Positions 52,033-61,708 of a DNA stretch of 64,000 bases are shown here, piece after piece (the stretch's first letter is position 1; each line of letters opens with the position of its first letter). The stretch comes from Thermoproteota archaeon (GTDB lineage: Archaea > Korarchaeota > JAOZGF01 > JAOZFZ01): assembly GCA_027492035.1 (NCBI GenBank), contig JAOZFT010000004.1, positions 186,001 through 250,000 of the forward strand, in the 5' to 3' direction. A program made the position numbers and the translations under genes. The notes beneath the pieces were generated by a model. That model was not told the DNA's origin and searched no databases. It saw only the letters and a list, made by a program, of their open reading frames with translations.

Positions 52033-53757
52033 TTGAAAGAAATATTTGACTTAGTCATAGAGAACGCTTCTTTGGTTAACGTCCTTACAAGCGAAATCCA
52101 GGAAAACGTTTCATTAGCTATTAAAAAAGGCATTATACAACACCTATATTTTGGAAATGAATATGGAAAACTAAAAACTAAAAAGACGATTTCAGCTAAG
52201 AGCTCTTTTATAGCACCTGGTTTCATGGACGGCCATATACATATAGAAAGTTCAATGCTCTCACTGGTACGTTTCGCCCAAGTAGCTGTACCCCATGGAA
52301 CAACAGCAGTCTTTATCGACCCTCATGAAATAGCTAATGTTTTAGGTATGGGGGGGATTATGCTTTTCATAAGAGAAAGCCATGCTTTGCCACTAAAAGT
52401 TTTTGTTGAGGCTCCTTCCTGTGTGCCTGCAACTAAAGGATTAGAAACCTCAGGGGCAACTATTTCAGAGAAAGAAATTGAGGATTTACTTGATAGAAAA
52501 GAAATTATCGGGTTAGGAGAGGTTATGGACTTCCTTTCAGTAATTTCAAGGAACCCTGAAATAATGACGAAAATTTCTTCAGCTTTGGAAAGGAATAAAC
52601 CAGTGGAAGGCCATGCTCCAGGATTAATAGGTGAAGAACTTGACAAATACCTCTCCGCAGGGATTCAAAGTGACCATGAATCTACCTCAGGAAAAGAAGC
52701 ATTAGAGAAAATAAGGAAGGGGATGTGGTTAGAAATAAGGGAAGGAACAGTAATGAAGAACCTCCAAGAAATACTTCCGTATTTACTTAAAAAAGGGATT
52801 AGTTTGGAGAGGTGTTTACTGGTTTCAGATGACCGAGATGTAAATGACTTACTGGATAATGGACATTTGGATTACACCTTAAGAAAGGCAGTAAATGAAG
52901 GGTTAGATCCTGTGAAAGCAATAAAAATGGTTACAATAAACACAGCTTCAAGATTTCATCTTGAAAACAAGTTTGGCAGCGTCTCTCCAGGTAAAGTAGC
53001 CGATCTAGTTCTACTTAATGATTTGGAAAATTTCAGGGTTCTTAAAGTCATTGTGAACGGGGAAGTAGTAGCTGAGAATTATCAGTTAAGGAAGGAAGTG
53101 AAGGAAATCTATTACCCAGAATTCGCTTTAAAAACCATAAAAGCACCTGAAATAAAGGAGCAAGACCTGTACCTGAGGAAATCCAGTCTAGGAAAAAGAA
53201 CTAAAATTGTAGCTATACAAGTTAAAGAAGGAGAGGCTTATACTCGTAAATCTGTACAAGAAATAACGCTGGAAAACGGTGTAGCTCAGCCTTCAATTAA
53301 AAATGACGTTTTACCTATAGCTGTAGTTGAAAGGCATCATTACACTGGGAATATAGGCAAAGGGTTTATTAAAGGGTTACATTTGAAAGAAGGAGCATTA
53401 GCCACAAGCATAGGCCATGACGCCCACAACATCACTGTTACAGGTTGTTCATACAAAGAAATGGCTGAAGCAGTTGATGTTCTTAAGAAAATTTCGGGAG
53501 GTCTGGTGGCAGTTGGAAATGGGAAAGTTAAAAGTGTACCTTTACCACTAGCAGGTTTAATGAGTATAAAGGATCCTGTTGAAACAGGTAAAAAAATAGG
53601 TGAGATACTAAACTTTGTCAGGGGTCTAGGTTCTCCGTTGAAGAACCCCTTTACAGTTTTAAGCTTCATACCCCTCTCCGTTATACCCGAAATAAGATTG
53701 ACGGACAAGGGTTTAGTAGATGTGGCTGCCCGTAAAATTGTCAGTCCTTTCCTGTAA
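52033..53757 (+). CDS. ade: Adenine deaminase
   Basis: Converts adenine to hypoxanthine for purine salvage. It is 574 residues, the standard length. Metal site GFMDGHIHIESSML (about 62-75), VEAPSCVPAT, the GLGEVMDF segment, and the C-terminal domain with VERHHYTGNIGKGFI and SIGHDAHNITVTG. TTG start. The downstream convergent gene encodes another amidohydrolase of purine salvage. Confidence 0.94.
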   Translation: MKEIFDLVIENASLVNVLTSEIQENVSLAIKKGIIQHLYFGNEYGKLKTKKTISAKSSFIAPGFMDGHIHIESSMLSLVRFAQVAVPHGTTAVFIDPHEIANVLGMGGIMLFIRESHALPLKVFVEAPSCVPATKGLETSGATISEKEIEDLLDRKEIIGLGEVMDFLSVISRNPEIMTKISSALERNKPVEGHAPGLIGEELDKYLSAGIQSDHESTSGKEALEKIRKGMWLEIREGTVMKNLQEILPYLLKKGISLERCLLVSDDRDVNDLLDNGHLDYTLRKAVNEGLDPVKAIKMVTINTASRFHLENKFGSVSPGKVADLVLLNDLENFRVLKVIVNGEVVAENYQLRKEVKEIYYPEFALKTIKAPEIKEQDLYLRKSSLGKRTKIVAIQVKEGEAYTRKSVQEITLENGVAQPSIKNDVLPIAVVERHHYTGNIGKGFIKGLHLKEGALATSIGHDAHNITVTGCSYKEMAEAVDVLKKISGGLVAVGNGKVKSVPLPLAGLMSIKDPVETGKKIGEILNFVRGLGSPLKNPFTVLSFIPLSVIPEIRLTDKGLVDVAARKIVSPFL

Positions 53758-53775
53758 AAGCAGCATCTTTACAAG

Positions 53776-55143
53776 TTAGAAACAATTAATTATTGATTTT
53801 GGCAAAGCTTCCTTTAAACCTGGCTGCATCTCTAAAGCCTTAGAAATGAGGTTTCTCGCTTCCTTGTCAGCTTTCTCAATAATTTTTGTTTCATTCATTT
53901 TTGTGAGTTTCCCTTCCTCAACTACGATTTCCCCGTCGACAAATACAGTGTCTACGTCGTTTCCGTTTGCGGAATAAACAATAGATGCCTCTTCATTGAA
54001 ATGAGGCGTTAAATGTGATTTTTTAATGTCTATAATTGTAATATCTGCTTTTTTCCCTTTCTCTATAGACCCTATCGAATTACTTAACCCTAGCCTTTCA
54101 GCAGCTAAAGAAGTAACCATTTCTAAGGCTTGAGAAGCAGGAAATACGGTTTCAGAAGAATAAATTGTCCTTTGAGTCATAATTAATGTTCTTAACTCCT
54201 CAATTAAGTCTATATTGTCGTTAGTACATGGGGCATCTGTCCCTATTATTACAGGAACCCCTCTCCTCACTAACTCCGAAGAATTATATTTTAAACCGTT
54301 AAGGGCATATGTAGAGGGACAATGCACCACTGTAGCATTGCCTTTAACTAATAACTCAATGTCTTCCTTGTCTATAAAAGTGCAATGTACAGCTAACAAT
54401 CTTGAATTTAGAACACCTAACTTGTTAAGCAGGTCTATTGGGCTCCTAGCTCCTCCACCCCAGGGTCCTTTAACTTTATCTTCCTCTCTTTTTGTTTGAT
54501 GAACATGCATGTGAATCAATGTATCCTTTTCTTCAGCTAAATCCCTTATTTCTCGGAGCCATTCAGGGTACACTGTGTCAGGAGCATGAGGGGCAAAACA
54601 TGGAATCACTAAGTTGCTTTTTCCTTTCCATTTCTCGACGAAGGATACTCCTCTCCTGAATTCCTTCTCCCCAATCCAGGGACCATCTACACTCATGATC
54701 GTATGTCCTAAAACCCCTCTCAAACCTATTTTTGTTAAAGCTTCAGCTATTTTTTCCATAAAGAAGTAATGATCAACAACTGTGGTTACGCCAAATTTTA
54801 ATGCTTCGCTTCCACCAAGTAAGGCTGCGGCGTGAATGCCCTCAGGCGTCCAAGCTTTTTCAATGGGCCAATAAACATTATAAAGCACGTTGCTTAGGTC
54901 TGATGTGATCCCCCTTAAAAAGCACATAGCTATATGTGTATGCGAATCAATTAAACCAGGAATTGCTAGTTTCCCCTTTCCCTCTATCACCGAATCTACT
55001 GAACCTGGATTTTTAAATCTCGCCATTCTGTCGACATCAGTTATCTCATTGCCTTCCACCAAAATATAACCCTTCTCAATTTTTTTCTTTCCTTTATCCA
55101 TAGTTAAGATTCTTATGTTTCTAATGAGCTTTGTTTCACCCAA
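53776..55143 (-). CDS. 5'-deoxyadenosine/MTA/SAH deaminase-type amidohydrolase
   Basis: A 455-residue metal-dependent amidohydrolase. Zinc ligands GLIDSHTHIAM (about 59-69), HVHQTK (about 205), HC (about 240), and GTDAPCTN (about 302) with the catalytic Asp. The set matches the TRZ/ATZ group that deaminates methylthioadenosine, S-adenosylhomocysteine and 5'-deoxyadenosine. Exact substrate preference is not readable. With the adjacent adenine deaminase it would recycle purines from SAM chemistry. Confidence 0.88.
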   Translation of the reverse strand: MGETKLIRNIRILTMDKGKKKIEKGYILVEGNEITDVDRMARFKNPGSVDSVIEGKGKLAIPGLIDSHTHIAMCFLRGITSDLSNVLYNVYWPIEKAWTPEGIHAAALLGGSEALKFGVTTVVDHYFFMEKIAEALTKIGLRGVLGHTIMSVDGPWIGEKEFRRGVSFVEKWKGKSNLVIPCFAPHAPDTVYPEWLREIRDLAEEKDTLIHMHVHQTKREEDKVKGPWGGGARSPIDLLNKLGVLNSRLLAVHCTFIDKEDIELLVKGNATVVHCPSTYALNGLKYNSSELVRRGVPVIIGTDAPCTNDNIDLIEELRTLIMTQRTIYSSETVFPASQALEMVTSLAAERLGLSNSIGSIEKGKKADITIIDIKKSHLTPHFNEEASIVYSANGNDVDTVFVDGEIVVEEGKLTKMNETKIIEKADKEARNLISKALEMQPGLKEALPKSIINCF

Positions 55144-55267
55144 TTTTTTCCACTTCCTTCTTTCTCAAAAAAAGAATTTTTAAAAAGTAATTAAAGGAGA
55201 ATAGGTTGCTATTAAAGTTAATGTTTCTCGGTTTTAGGGAGAAGTAGAAAAAAAATTATAAGAAAGG

Positions 55268-56140
55268 TTGAGGGGAGTGAATCCTGTTTTGTTTTTGTTA
55301 GCTTTATTACAAGGGTTTTTAGAGTGGTTGCCTGTAAGTAGTGAAGGTCAAAGTATGCTTTTCCTTATCCAGCTTTTCCACATCCCTCCTGAAACAGCGT
55401 TTTCTCTTTCTATTTATTTCCATGCTGGAACTTTGCTGTCTGTCATCATTTATTTCAGGAGAATGATACTTAACCTCTTACATGCTTTCCTCCACTTAGT
55501 TCGTTCCTTGATTAAAGGAAAAATTTCCTTAAAGGAAGCTGGAACAGAAATTAATAGATTAGAAAGCAGAATGTTGCTTTTTCTGGCCGTAGGATCCTTT
55601 TCTACAGGTGCAACAGGTGTACCTTTGTTTTTTTTAATTAATGAGGGGATGTTGAATCTGAAAAGTGACATCATCTCCATCCTAATAGGGGGTCTCTTGA
55701 TTTTCAGTGGTTTATTGTTGCTTTTAACAAATAAGAAATATGGTTTAAGAAATTGTGAGGATGTAAGTGCTTTTCACGGCTTTATAGTTGGTTTACTTCA
55801 AGGAATAGCTATTTTACCTGGTATAAGCCGTTCAGGAATAACTATAAGCTCTTTGCTGTTTCTAAACTTTAATGAAGAAGCGTCACTTAAATTATCTTTT
55901 ATGCTCTCCATACCTGCAGTTATTGGGGCTATAGTTTCTGAATTTCTTTTCGGGGCTAAGGGTTTATTTGTTGAATTTCCTTTCCGAGAAATTTTGTTAA
56001 GCATCATATTAACTTGTTTAATAGGGCTGCTCTCTATATTTTTATTGCTTAAGATTTCCAGGAAAATAGGGTTCGTTTATTTTACTCTATTTATAGGTTT
56101 CTTAGCGGTTTTACTTAACCTACCTGCCATTTTCAAATGA
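55268..56140 (+). CDS. uppP: Undecaprenyl-diphosphatase family protein UppP/BacA
   Basis: Polytopic membrane phosphatase, 290 residues. Conserved LLQGFLEWLPVSSEGQSML (about 13-31) and LPGISRSGITISSLLFL (about 180-196) hold the catalytic residues. In archaea it presumably recycles polyprenyl (dolichyl) diphosphate used in glycosylation. TTG 55268 or GTG 55277 (VNPVLFLLALL) may start; AGGTTGAGG favours the GTG by spacing. Confidence 0.88.
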   Translation: MRGVNPVLFLLALLQGFLEWLPVSSEGQSMLFLIQLFHIPPETAFSLSIYFHAGTLLSVIIYFRRMILNLLHAFLHLVRSLIKGKISLKEAGTEINRLESRMLLFLAVGSFSTGATGVPLFFLINEGMLNLKSDIISILIGGLLIFSGLLLLLTNKKYGLRNCEDVSAFHGFIVGLLQGIAILPGISRSGITISSLLFLNFNEEASLKLSFMLSIPAVIGAIVSEFLFGAKGLFVEFPFREILLSIILTCLIGLLSIFLLLKISRKIGFVYFTLFIGFLAVLLNLPAIFK

Positions 56141-56168
56141 GTACTAGTTGCAATAAATATATTACTCA

Positions 56169-57407
56169 TTAAATTGATTCAATCGCCTTTTTTATTTGGA
56201 AGTAGGGTAAATCATATTTTTCTCTTTTCCTTTCAAAGTAGATGATCGGTAAGTTGAATTTTTCAAAGAAGGACTTGAGTTTCTTGTCGATAAGGAAGAG
56301 CATCTTCAAATTTTGTTTTTTAGAGATTTCCTTAAGAACTTCGATTTTCTTTTCAATATATTCTTTCCTCCAATACCCAATTACTTCGAGATAGACCTCC
56401 TTGCCTTTATATTTTATTTTGAAGTCTGGAAGAAACACTTTATCGCCCACAGGTATGAGCCCTGGTTCTCTAATCAAAATTAGATCTTGAAGCGTTGAAA
56501 GGTTCCAGAAAAGCTGTTTCTCGACTTTGCTGTTGAAATCAAGAAACGTAAGTTGAGGCTGCCATAGAAGTGGTGGTGACGCACTATCAATTTTTAAAAC
56601 ATAATCCTTTCTGTTCAAATGAATGTGTGCTTTCAAAAGCCAAGGCTTGAAACTCTTCATTAAAGGGAATATCCCAACTAGTACCGAACCTATTTTCTCC
56701 CCATATTTCGTTGGTTTACTAAACAATTCATATGGCCCAGAAATTCTTAAAGTAACTGAGTTATGTTTGAGGAAGGTGTTGAACAGCAACCCCTTCCTTT
56801 TCACTCGGTAAATAACCTCTTTTAAAAGATGTCCTGAGCCCAAGTAACTTTTAGATTCTGTTGAAAAATTTAGTGTTATGGAAGAGCTGTGCCTGAGTAA
56901 CGAATTAAGAAGCATGAAATTGTAATACCCTATTACCTCTTCTGGTTTCGGCTCCTTTTTTTTCACTAGTTTTTCTTCATCTTTTTCAGTTGACCAAAGG
57001 AAATCCTCAAGTTCTTTTACGTTTAGGTCTAGATTCATTTCTTCAATGAATTGTTTTAGAAAGGAAAATCTCTCCTCTCTTCTAATAAAGCCTTTCTTTT
57101 CCAACGAGACTTTTCTGAAAAGCTTTTCTCTTAACAAAGAAGGGGACAGAAGATTTTGTTTATCCCTTGAAGCAGTGAATTCGAAAAAGTACATGGTTAA
57201 AGTTTTGAATAATCCAAGAGCTAATTTTTCGTCGCCTACTAAGCAACTGATCGCTGAAAAGTCAATGTTCTTTCTTTTTTTCCCTTCTTGAGAATTAAGA
57301 AAATCAATTAATAACTTCACAAGTTGTGAATGTGTTTTTAGAGATAGCCAAAGCGGGTAAATACCTCCTTTTCTTAATCTATATCTGACTAAGCCGCTTC
57401 CCAACAT
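56169..57407 (-). CDS. Bax1-like nuclease (DUF790)
   Basis: A 412-residue protein of the DUF790 family, whose characterised member Bax1 partners the XPB helicase in DNA repair. The N-terminus LVRYRLRKGGIYPLWL is typical; the C-terminal nuclease region has LPDFKIKYKGKEVYLEVIGYW (about 325-345), a PD-(D/E)xK-like D...ExI pattern. The usual neighbour XPB is not in the window. Confidence 0.82.
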   Translation of the reverse strand: MLGSGLVRYRLRKGGIYPLWLSLKTHSQLVKLLIDFLNSQEGKKRKNIDFSAISCLVGDEKLALGLFKTLTMYFFEFTASRDKQNLLSPSLLREKLFRKVSLEKKGFIRREERFSFLKQFIEEMNLDLNVKELEDFLWSTEKDEEKLVKKKEPKPEEVIGYYNFMLLNSLLRHSSSITLNFSTESKSYLGSGHLLKEVIYRVKRKGLLFNTFLKHNSVTLRISGPYELFSKPTKYGEKIGSVLVGIFPLMKSFKPWLLKAHIHLNRKDYVLKIDSASPPLLWQPQLTFLDFNSKVEKQLFWNLSTLQDLILIREPGLIPVGDKVFLPDFKIKYKGKEVYLEVIGYWRKEYIEKKIEVLKEISKKQNLKMLFLIDKKLKSFFEKFNLPIIYFERKREKYDLPYFQIKKAIESI

Positions 57408-57464
57408 CGCAGGTACTTCTTTTTTGCCTTTTTAACTTTTAAAGGGGGTGAAAGCGTTTTTCCT

Positions 57465-58097
57465 TTATAAAAGGGTTAATGCTGCCGAAAGGGCGCCATA
57501 TTTGACAGATACTAACTTTTCACCACCAGCTATTATTATCACATCTAAGTCTTTAGGCTTAAAGATGGAAATTATTTTCTTTGCAATATTGGGGTACTCC
57601 TCTGAAAGATTTGAAAGCGTAGGCATAATTAAGTTTCCGTCCTCAAAAATTAAGGTAATGGCTCCTGAAGCTCCAGCCTTAATTGCAGCATCACGTTGCT
57701 CAACTCCTCTTGAAACTTTCCTTGTATCTACATGGTGAAGAAGAACCCCTACTTGATATTTTCCCATTCCAAGCTCCTTTATTTCTATAGGTATAATTTC
57801 TTTAATTTTAGACTCTATACTATTAAAAAGGACTAAACCTTTCTCTGTAAGTGTGCAACCAGATTTGCTTGTTGTTATTATGTTTTCGGCTTTAAGTTTT
57901 TTTATTAGTGTCCTAACTGCTCCCTCCCCTAAACTTAATTCTTCAGCTAATTTTTTTCTTCCAATGTTTCTTTTTTTGCCTATCAACCTAATGGCTTGAA
58001 CTAAATGAGAAACATTAAAACTTAAAGAGGGCCCTATATTCTCCTTTTTCAAGATTTTGTAGAGGGAATCAAAGGTCTTTTTTGGATATAAAGTCAT
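57465..58097 (-). CDS. Winged-helix transcriptional regulator with C-terminal sensor domain
   Basis: A 210-residue protein. The N-terminal winged helix is GRKKLAEELSLGEGAVRTLIKKLKAENII (about 42-70). The C-terminal domain (about 100-210: VGVLLHHVDTRKVSRGVEQRDAAIKAGASGAITLIFEDG) resembles the DUF4443-type ligand domain of archaeal regulators; ligand unknown. It is preceded by a 137-nt AT-rich intergenic region. Confidence 0.75.
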   Translation of the reverse strand: MTLYPKKTFDSLYKILKKENIGPSLSFNVSHLVQAIRLIGKKRNIGRKKLAEELSLGEGAVRTLIKKLKAENIITTSKSGCTLTEKGLVLFNSIESKIKEIIPIEIKELGMGKYQVGVLLHHVDTRKVSRGVEQRDAAIKAGASGAITLIFEDGNLIMPTLSNLSEEYPNIAKKIISIFKPKDLDVIIIAGGEKLVSVKYGALSAALTLL

Positions 58098-58234
58098 TAT
58101 TGCCCTCCAATAAATTAAAAGTAAGTCTTCTAGAGTAGAGATAATGAAAATTTTGTTTTTAAATTTAAGTTAATTATGGAATAAACTTTTTAATTTTTTT
58201 ACAATATAATTTTTTTATTGAAATGTTTTGATTT

Positions 58235-58585
58235 TCAGTTTATTATTAACCTGTAAATCACATATTTTCCCTTTACTTCTAATTCTTTAAGCTCTAAGAA
58301 GTAGGGGTCTCCTCTTGATCGAATAGCATATCCTTTCTTTACTGCCTCCAGGAAAAAGTGTTTGTCTATTGCTATACTTGGCCCTATGGATGGGTCTCTT
58401 AAGAAGATTTTTTTGTCACCGGAGGAGAAGTAATCAAGAAGTTTCTTTTTACTGAAAAAGTATGCTTTAGCTGATAGAAGGCCGGAATATGCTAGAGATT
58501 CGCAAGTTAAGTTTTTCATTTTCACTATTTTAGGGGAATTCTTCTCTTCACTTTTTAATATGGCACTTTTAATTAACTGTTTCAA
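58235..58585 (-). CDS. Hypothetical protein, 116 aa
   Basis: Soluble, basic, mixed alpha/beta protein (LTCESLAYSGLLSAKAYFFSKKKLLDYFSS ... GPSIAIDKHFFLEAVKKGYAIRSRGDPYFLE). I do not recognise the family. It stands alone between a regulator and a beta-CASP ribonuclease, with 137-142 nt gaps on both sides. Confidence 0.6.
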   Translation of the reverse strand: MKQLIKSAILKSEEKNSPKIVKMKNLTCESLAYSGLLSAKAYFFSKKKLLDYFSSGDKKIFLRDPSIGPSIAIDKHFFLEAVKKGYAIRSRGDPYFLELKELEVKGKYVIYRLIIN

Positions 58586-58727
58586 ATACAGATACCTCCA
58601 CTACTTGAAAGAGATGAAACTGCAAAAACAAACTGGATATATATGCGTCAATTGTTTATTTAAGGCTTTCGAATTTCTAGACGAAGTATAAAACAGCAAA
58701 AAACGAAAAAATAGTATATAAAAGATG

Positions 58728-60248
58728 TCACTGCTTCTTCCCACAACGTCCTTCCTTGAGGAGCTTTATAAGTTCCTCTAAAGTAACCAATTTAATTTCT
58801 TGCCCCTTTTTTATGACCACCCCCTCTAAGAGACCTGCTTCAATTTCACCGAGTTTTAAATACTGTATTTTCTCTAGAATCGAGGAGTTTACTTTCAATT
58901 GTCTATGTGTTTCTTTAAAGGAATATTCGTGAATTATTCCATCCTCAGCAAGTTTCACATCAGTAAACTTCTTTATTTTTTCCTTTAATGCTTCCTTAGC
59001 GGGTCTGTTTCCATGAACTAGACACGTTATTTTCGGTTTCATTTTCTTCAAAGTAGTTATTAATCCTCTTTGGTCAGCGTGAGCCGATAAATTTATCTGC
59101 TTAATACCGCACTTAACCTTTACTTTTTTCCTCCTTTTTTCCAGGAAGTCATAAAGTTCTACTTCTTTTGAGCCGTTCAGGATTTCATATGCTGGTGTGT
59201 TGTCTGCGCAGTACCCTGGAAATATTAAGAGATTCCTTTTATCCGGAATTAACTCAATTGCAAGAAATGAACTGAACCCGCCAGTCAACATGCCACTTGC
59301 TGCTAAATAAACGGCTGGTTCAGATAAATCTATTTGATTAGGTGACTCTATCAACTTTATATTTTTGAAGTCAAAGGGGTTCTTTCTAGTTGTTGTAACT
59401 ATGTTTTGTATGCTTTTATTCATCCATGCGGTGTAGTTTTTGTAAATTTGTAAAGCTTTCCGTGATAAACCGGCGCAAAAGTAAATTGGGCAGTTGCCTT
59501 GGAATTTAGTGTAGTTTCTCTCAAAAATAAGCATTAGTTCCTGTATCCTACCTACTGCAAAGCTTGGGATGAGTACAGACCCACCTTCTTTTATAATTTG
59601 AAGTGATGAATCAATTATTTCCTTTTCTCTTTCTTTACGGCTTTTGAAGTTTTTATCTCCATAAGTAGATTCGCTTACAACTATTTCAGGCTTCTTCACC
59701 CCCGAAATGTCCACTTTGTTGAGGTGGTTATCTTTAACATCTGAAAAATCACTCATGTAAATCATTTCGAAACTGTCTAGCTTAAGTTGCACTATAGCGC
59801 TTCCTAGTATATGTCCGGCATCCAAAAACCTAAAAGTTAGAGGCCCAACTTCTTTAGCTTCTTTATAGAATAAAGGCGTCATAAGGTTGAGGGATGAGTT
59901 TATTTCTTTCAATCCAAACATGCTTTTTTTACCTGCACCTAGTTTGTAAGCATCCAAAAGCAAAATCCTTGTGAGATCTCTTGTGGGGTGAGTTGAATAA
60001 ATGGGCCCCTCAAAACCTAGTTTAGCCAGAAGGGGGATGTTGCCAGTGTGGTCCAGGTGTGCATGAGTCAAAATAACCGCATCTAATTCCCTAATTATTT
60101 TTTCGTTAAGTGGTAGAATTTGGCTGTTTGGGGAGGAGTAACTTGATCCACAATCTAACAGTATTTTAGCGCCTTTGTACTCTATTAAATGGCAACTGTT
60201 CCCTATTCTGCTTGCTCCTCCCAAATGGGTTATTTTCAGTTTCGTCAT
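58728..60248 (-). CDS. Beta-CASP metallo-beta-lactamase ribonuclease (aCPSF2-like)
   Basis: A 506-residue RNA nuclease. Metal motif HAHLDHTGN (about 60-68), DAGHILGSAIV (about 143-153), SESTYGD, the beta-CASP insert (about 215-370) and the C-terminal LSAHADQRGL and CLVHGN motifs. It lacks an N-terminal KH domain, so it is not the large aCPSF1/FttA termination factor. About 80 extra residues follow the catalytic core. It likely processes or degrades RNA in the cytosol. Confidence 0.9.
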   Translation of the reverse strand: MTKLKITHLGGASRIGNSCHLIEYKGAKILLDCGSSYSSPNSQILPLNEKIIRELDAVILTHAHLDHTGNIPLLAKLGFEGPIYSTHPTRDLTRILLLDAYKLGAGKKSMFGLKEINSSLNLMTPLFYKEAKEVGPLTFRFLDAGHILGSAIVQLKLDSFEMIYMSDFSDVKDNHLNKVDISGVKKPEIVVSESTYGDKNFKSRKEREKEIIDSSLQIIKEGGSVLIPSFAVGRIQELMLIFERNYTKFQGNCPIYFCAGLSRKALQIYKNYTAWMNKSIQNIVTTTRKNPFDFKNIKLIESPNQIDLSEPAVYLAASGMLTGGFSSFLAIELIPDKRNLLIFPGYCADNTPAYEILNGSKEVELYDFLEKRRKKVKVKCGIKQINLSAHADQRGLITTLKKMKPKITCLVHGNRPAKEALKEKIKKFTDVKLAEDGIIHEYSFKETHRQLKVNSSILEKIQYLKLGEIEAGLLEGVVIKKGQEIKLVTLEELIKLLKEGRCGKKQ

Positions 60249-60476
60249 TTATATTTTCCCTCTCTAAAAGCTCTTTTGTAATAAAAGACTTTTTATTTAT
60301 GAAATAGTACACCTGTTTGAACTGTGTTTATTCTTTTTAAAAGGGAAAACTACATCTTCAGTCCCGTGTAAATTTAAAATTTCAGAAAAGGTTTTTAAGT
60401 AATGGTTCACAATGAGTGTGTAACCAAGGAAGTCACACTTTAAAAGAGTCCCTCTCGTGTTTAAGTGGTGTGTAGT

Positions 60477-61055
60477 TTGGGGTTAGAGGAAGAAGAAGCT
60501 GCTTTTTTAATAAAGATGAAAAAGAACTACATGAAACAATTGGAAGAGAAGGAGGAAGAAATAAAGGGGTTAAAGTTTCTAATTAAAATTATTGACTATT
60601 ACCTCAGCAGTAAATCATTTGTAACGGCTAAAGAGAAACTAAAAACCGGTGAAGGATTGCGAGGAGGTGAAAAGTTAGTCAAGAAGGGAATCGGTAAGAA
60701 AAGAGAAGTTATTGATTTGGTTTCCAGTGATGGATCACATTTGGGCGTTGTGACAGTTGATGAAGGATCTATAGAAATAGTGCCTGATAAAGATTATGAA
60801 TTTGGCGTTAACACCTCTCCCTTCTCTGTTTTCTTTGTAAGGAAAGTTTTGCTGGGAATGAAACTTATGGACGAGAATGCAAGGGTAAGAGGTGAATTAA
60901 ATAAAAAGGATGTCCTTGACTTCAAAATAGAGGAAATAGATAATAAACTGAAAAGAGTATTGATAACGAATTATAGAGATCCTAAAAGAATTAATCAAAT
61001 AGTTAGGGCAGCAAAATGGACATTAGAAACCATGTTGAAGAAGAGGGAACGATAG
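60477..61055 (+). CDS. Conserved hypothetical, coiled-coil N-terminus
   Basis: About 192 residues. An N-terminal coiled coil (EEEEAAFLIKMKKNYMKQLEEKEEEIKGLKFLI) is followed by a beta-rich domain (VIDLVSSDGSHLGVVTVDEGSIEIVPDKDYEFGVNTSPFSVFF). I do not recognise it. TTG 60477 has GGTG six nt upstream; an earlier GTG at 60465 is possible. It overlaps the next gene by 40 nt in another frame, so they are cotranscribed. Confidence 0.65.
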   Translation: MGLEEEEAAFLIKMKKNYMKQLEEKEEEIKGLKFLIKIIDYYLSSKSFVTAKEKLKTGEGLRGGEKLVKKGIGKKREVIDLVSSDGSHLGVVTVDEGSIEIVPDKDYEFGVNTSPFSVFFVRKVLLGMKLMDENARVRGELNKKDVLDFKIEEIDNKLKRVLITNYRDPKRINQIVRAAKWTLETMLKKRER

Positions 61056-61708
61056 CTGGAAAGGTGCAGCATTACTATTTAACATTTCTGGATTTAATTA
61101 AAAATAGCCCCAATTTATCTGTTAGAATGAAAACAATAATTATGGAAAGAAGGATGCAAATTTTTGATTTACTTCTCTTGTTTATGGAGAAAAATAAAGG
61201 GTTTAAAGTCAGAGATAAAACTTCTTTTCTTTGCGGATTAATTTATGTTGTTTTAAAAATGTTAGAAAATTACCCTAAAACTAAGGAAGTAACTAAAACT
61301 TTAATATCAAAAAATTTTGATGTGAATTTTACCACCTTGAAAAAAAGCATTGAAATGATAGAGTCCAAACTTAATTTGATCAAAATCTACTCCAAAGATA
61401 ATGTGCCAGCTTACCTTAACCCTCAAACTTCGCTTTTCCAACTCGTACAACACCTAATTAAGAAATCGGTAAGGAGAAAGTTTCTTATTTACCTTTTTGA
61501 TGAATCTATGATAGGATACAATGACTTAGACAATCTTTCAGGCGAGAAAGATAAAATAAAAAAGTTTGTATCCAGCGTGGTTAACTCAGAAATTTCTTCT
61601 ACCGTAAGTTCATTTGTTCATGAGGACTTCAAAGAGAACATAAAACTAATACTTCCTGAACTTGTGGAGAGGGAAGTTACTGTAACCATACGTAAATTAA
61701 TCAGTTAA
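61016..61708 (+). CDS. Conserved hypothetical, all-helical, 230 aa
   Basis: An all-alpha protein with a cyclin-like feel (KTSFLCGLIYVVLKMLENYPKTKEVTKTLISKNFDVNFTTLKKSIEMIESKL), reminiscent of the repeat in transcription factor B, but without its zinc ribbon; this resemblance is weak. A second helical domain ends the protein. Its 5' end overlaps the upstream unknown gene, and its last 8 nt overlap the convergent glycosyltransferase. Confidence 0.6.
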   Translation: MDIRNHVEEEGTIAGKVQHYYLTFLDLIKNSPNLSVRMKTIIMERRMQIFDLLLLFMEKNKGFKVRDKTSFLCGLIYVVLKMLENYPKTKEVTKTLISKNFDVNFTTLKKSIEMIESKLNLIKIYSKDNVPAYLNPQTSLFQLVQHLIKKSVRRKFLIYLFDESMIGYNDLDNLSGEKDKIKKFVSSVVNSEISSTVSSFVHEDFKENIKLILPELVEREVTVTIRKLIS

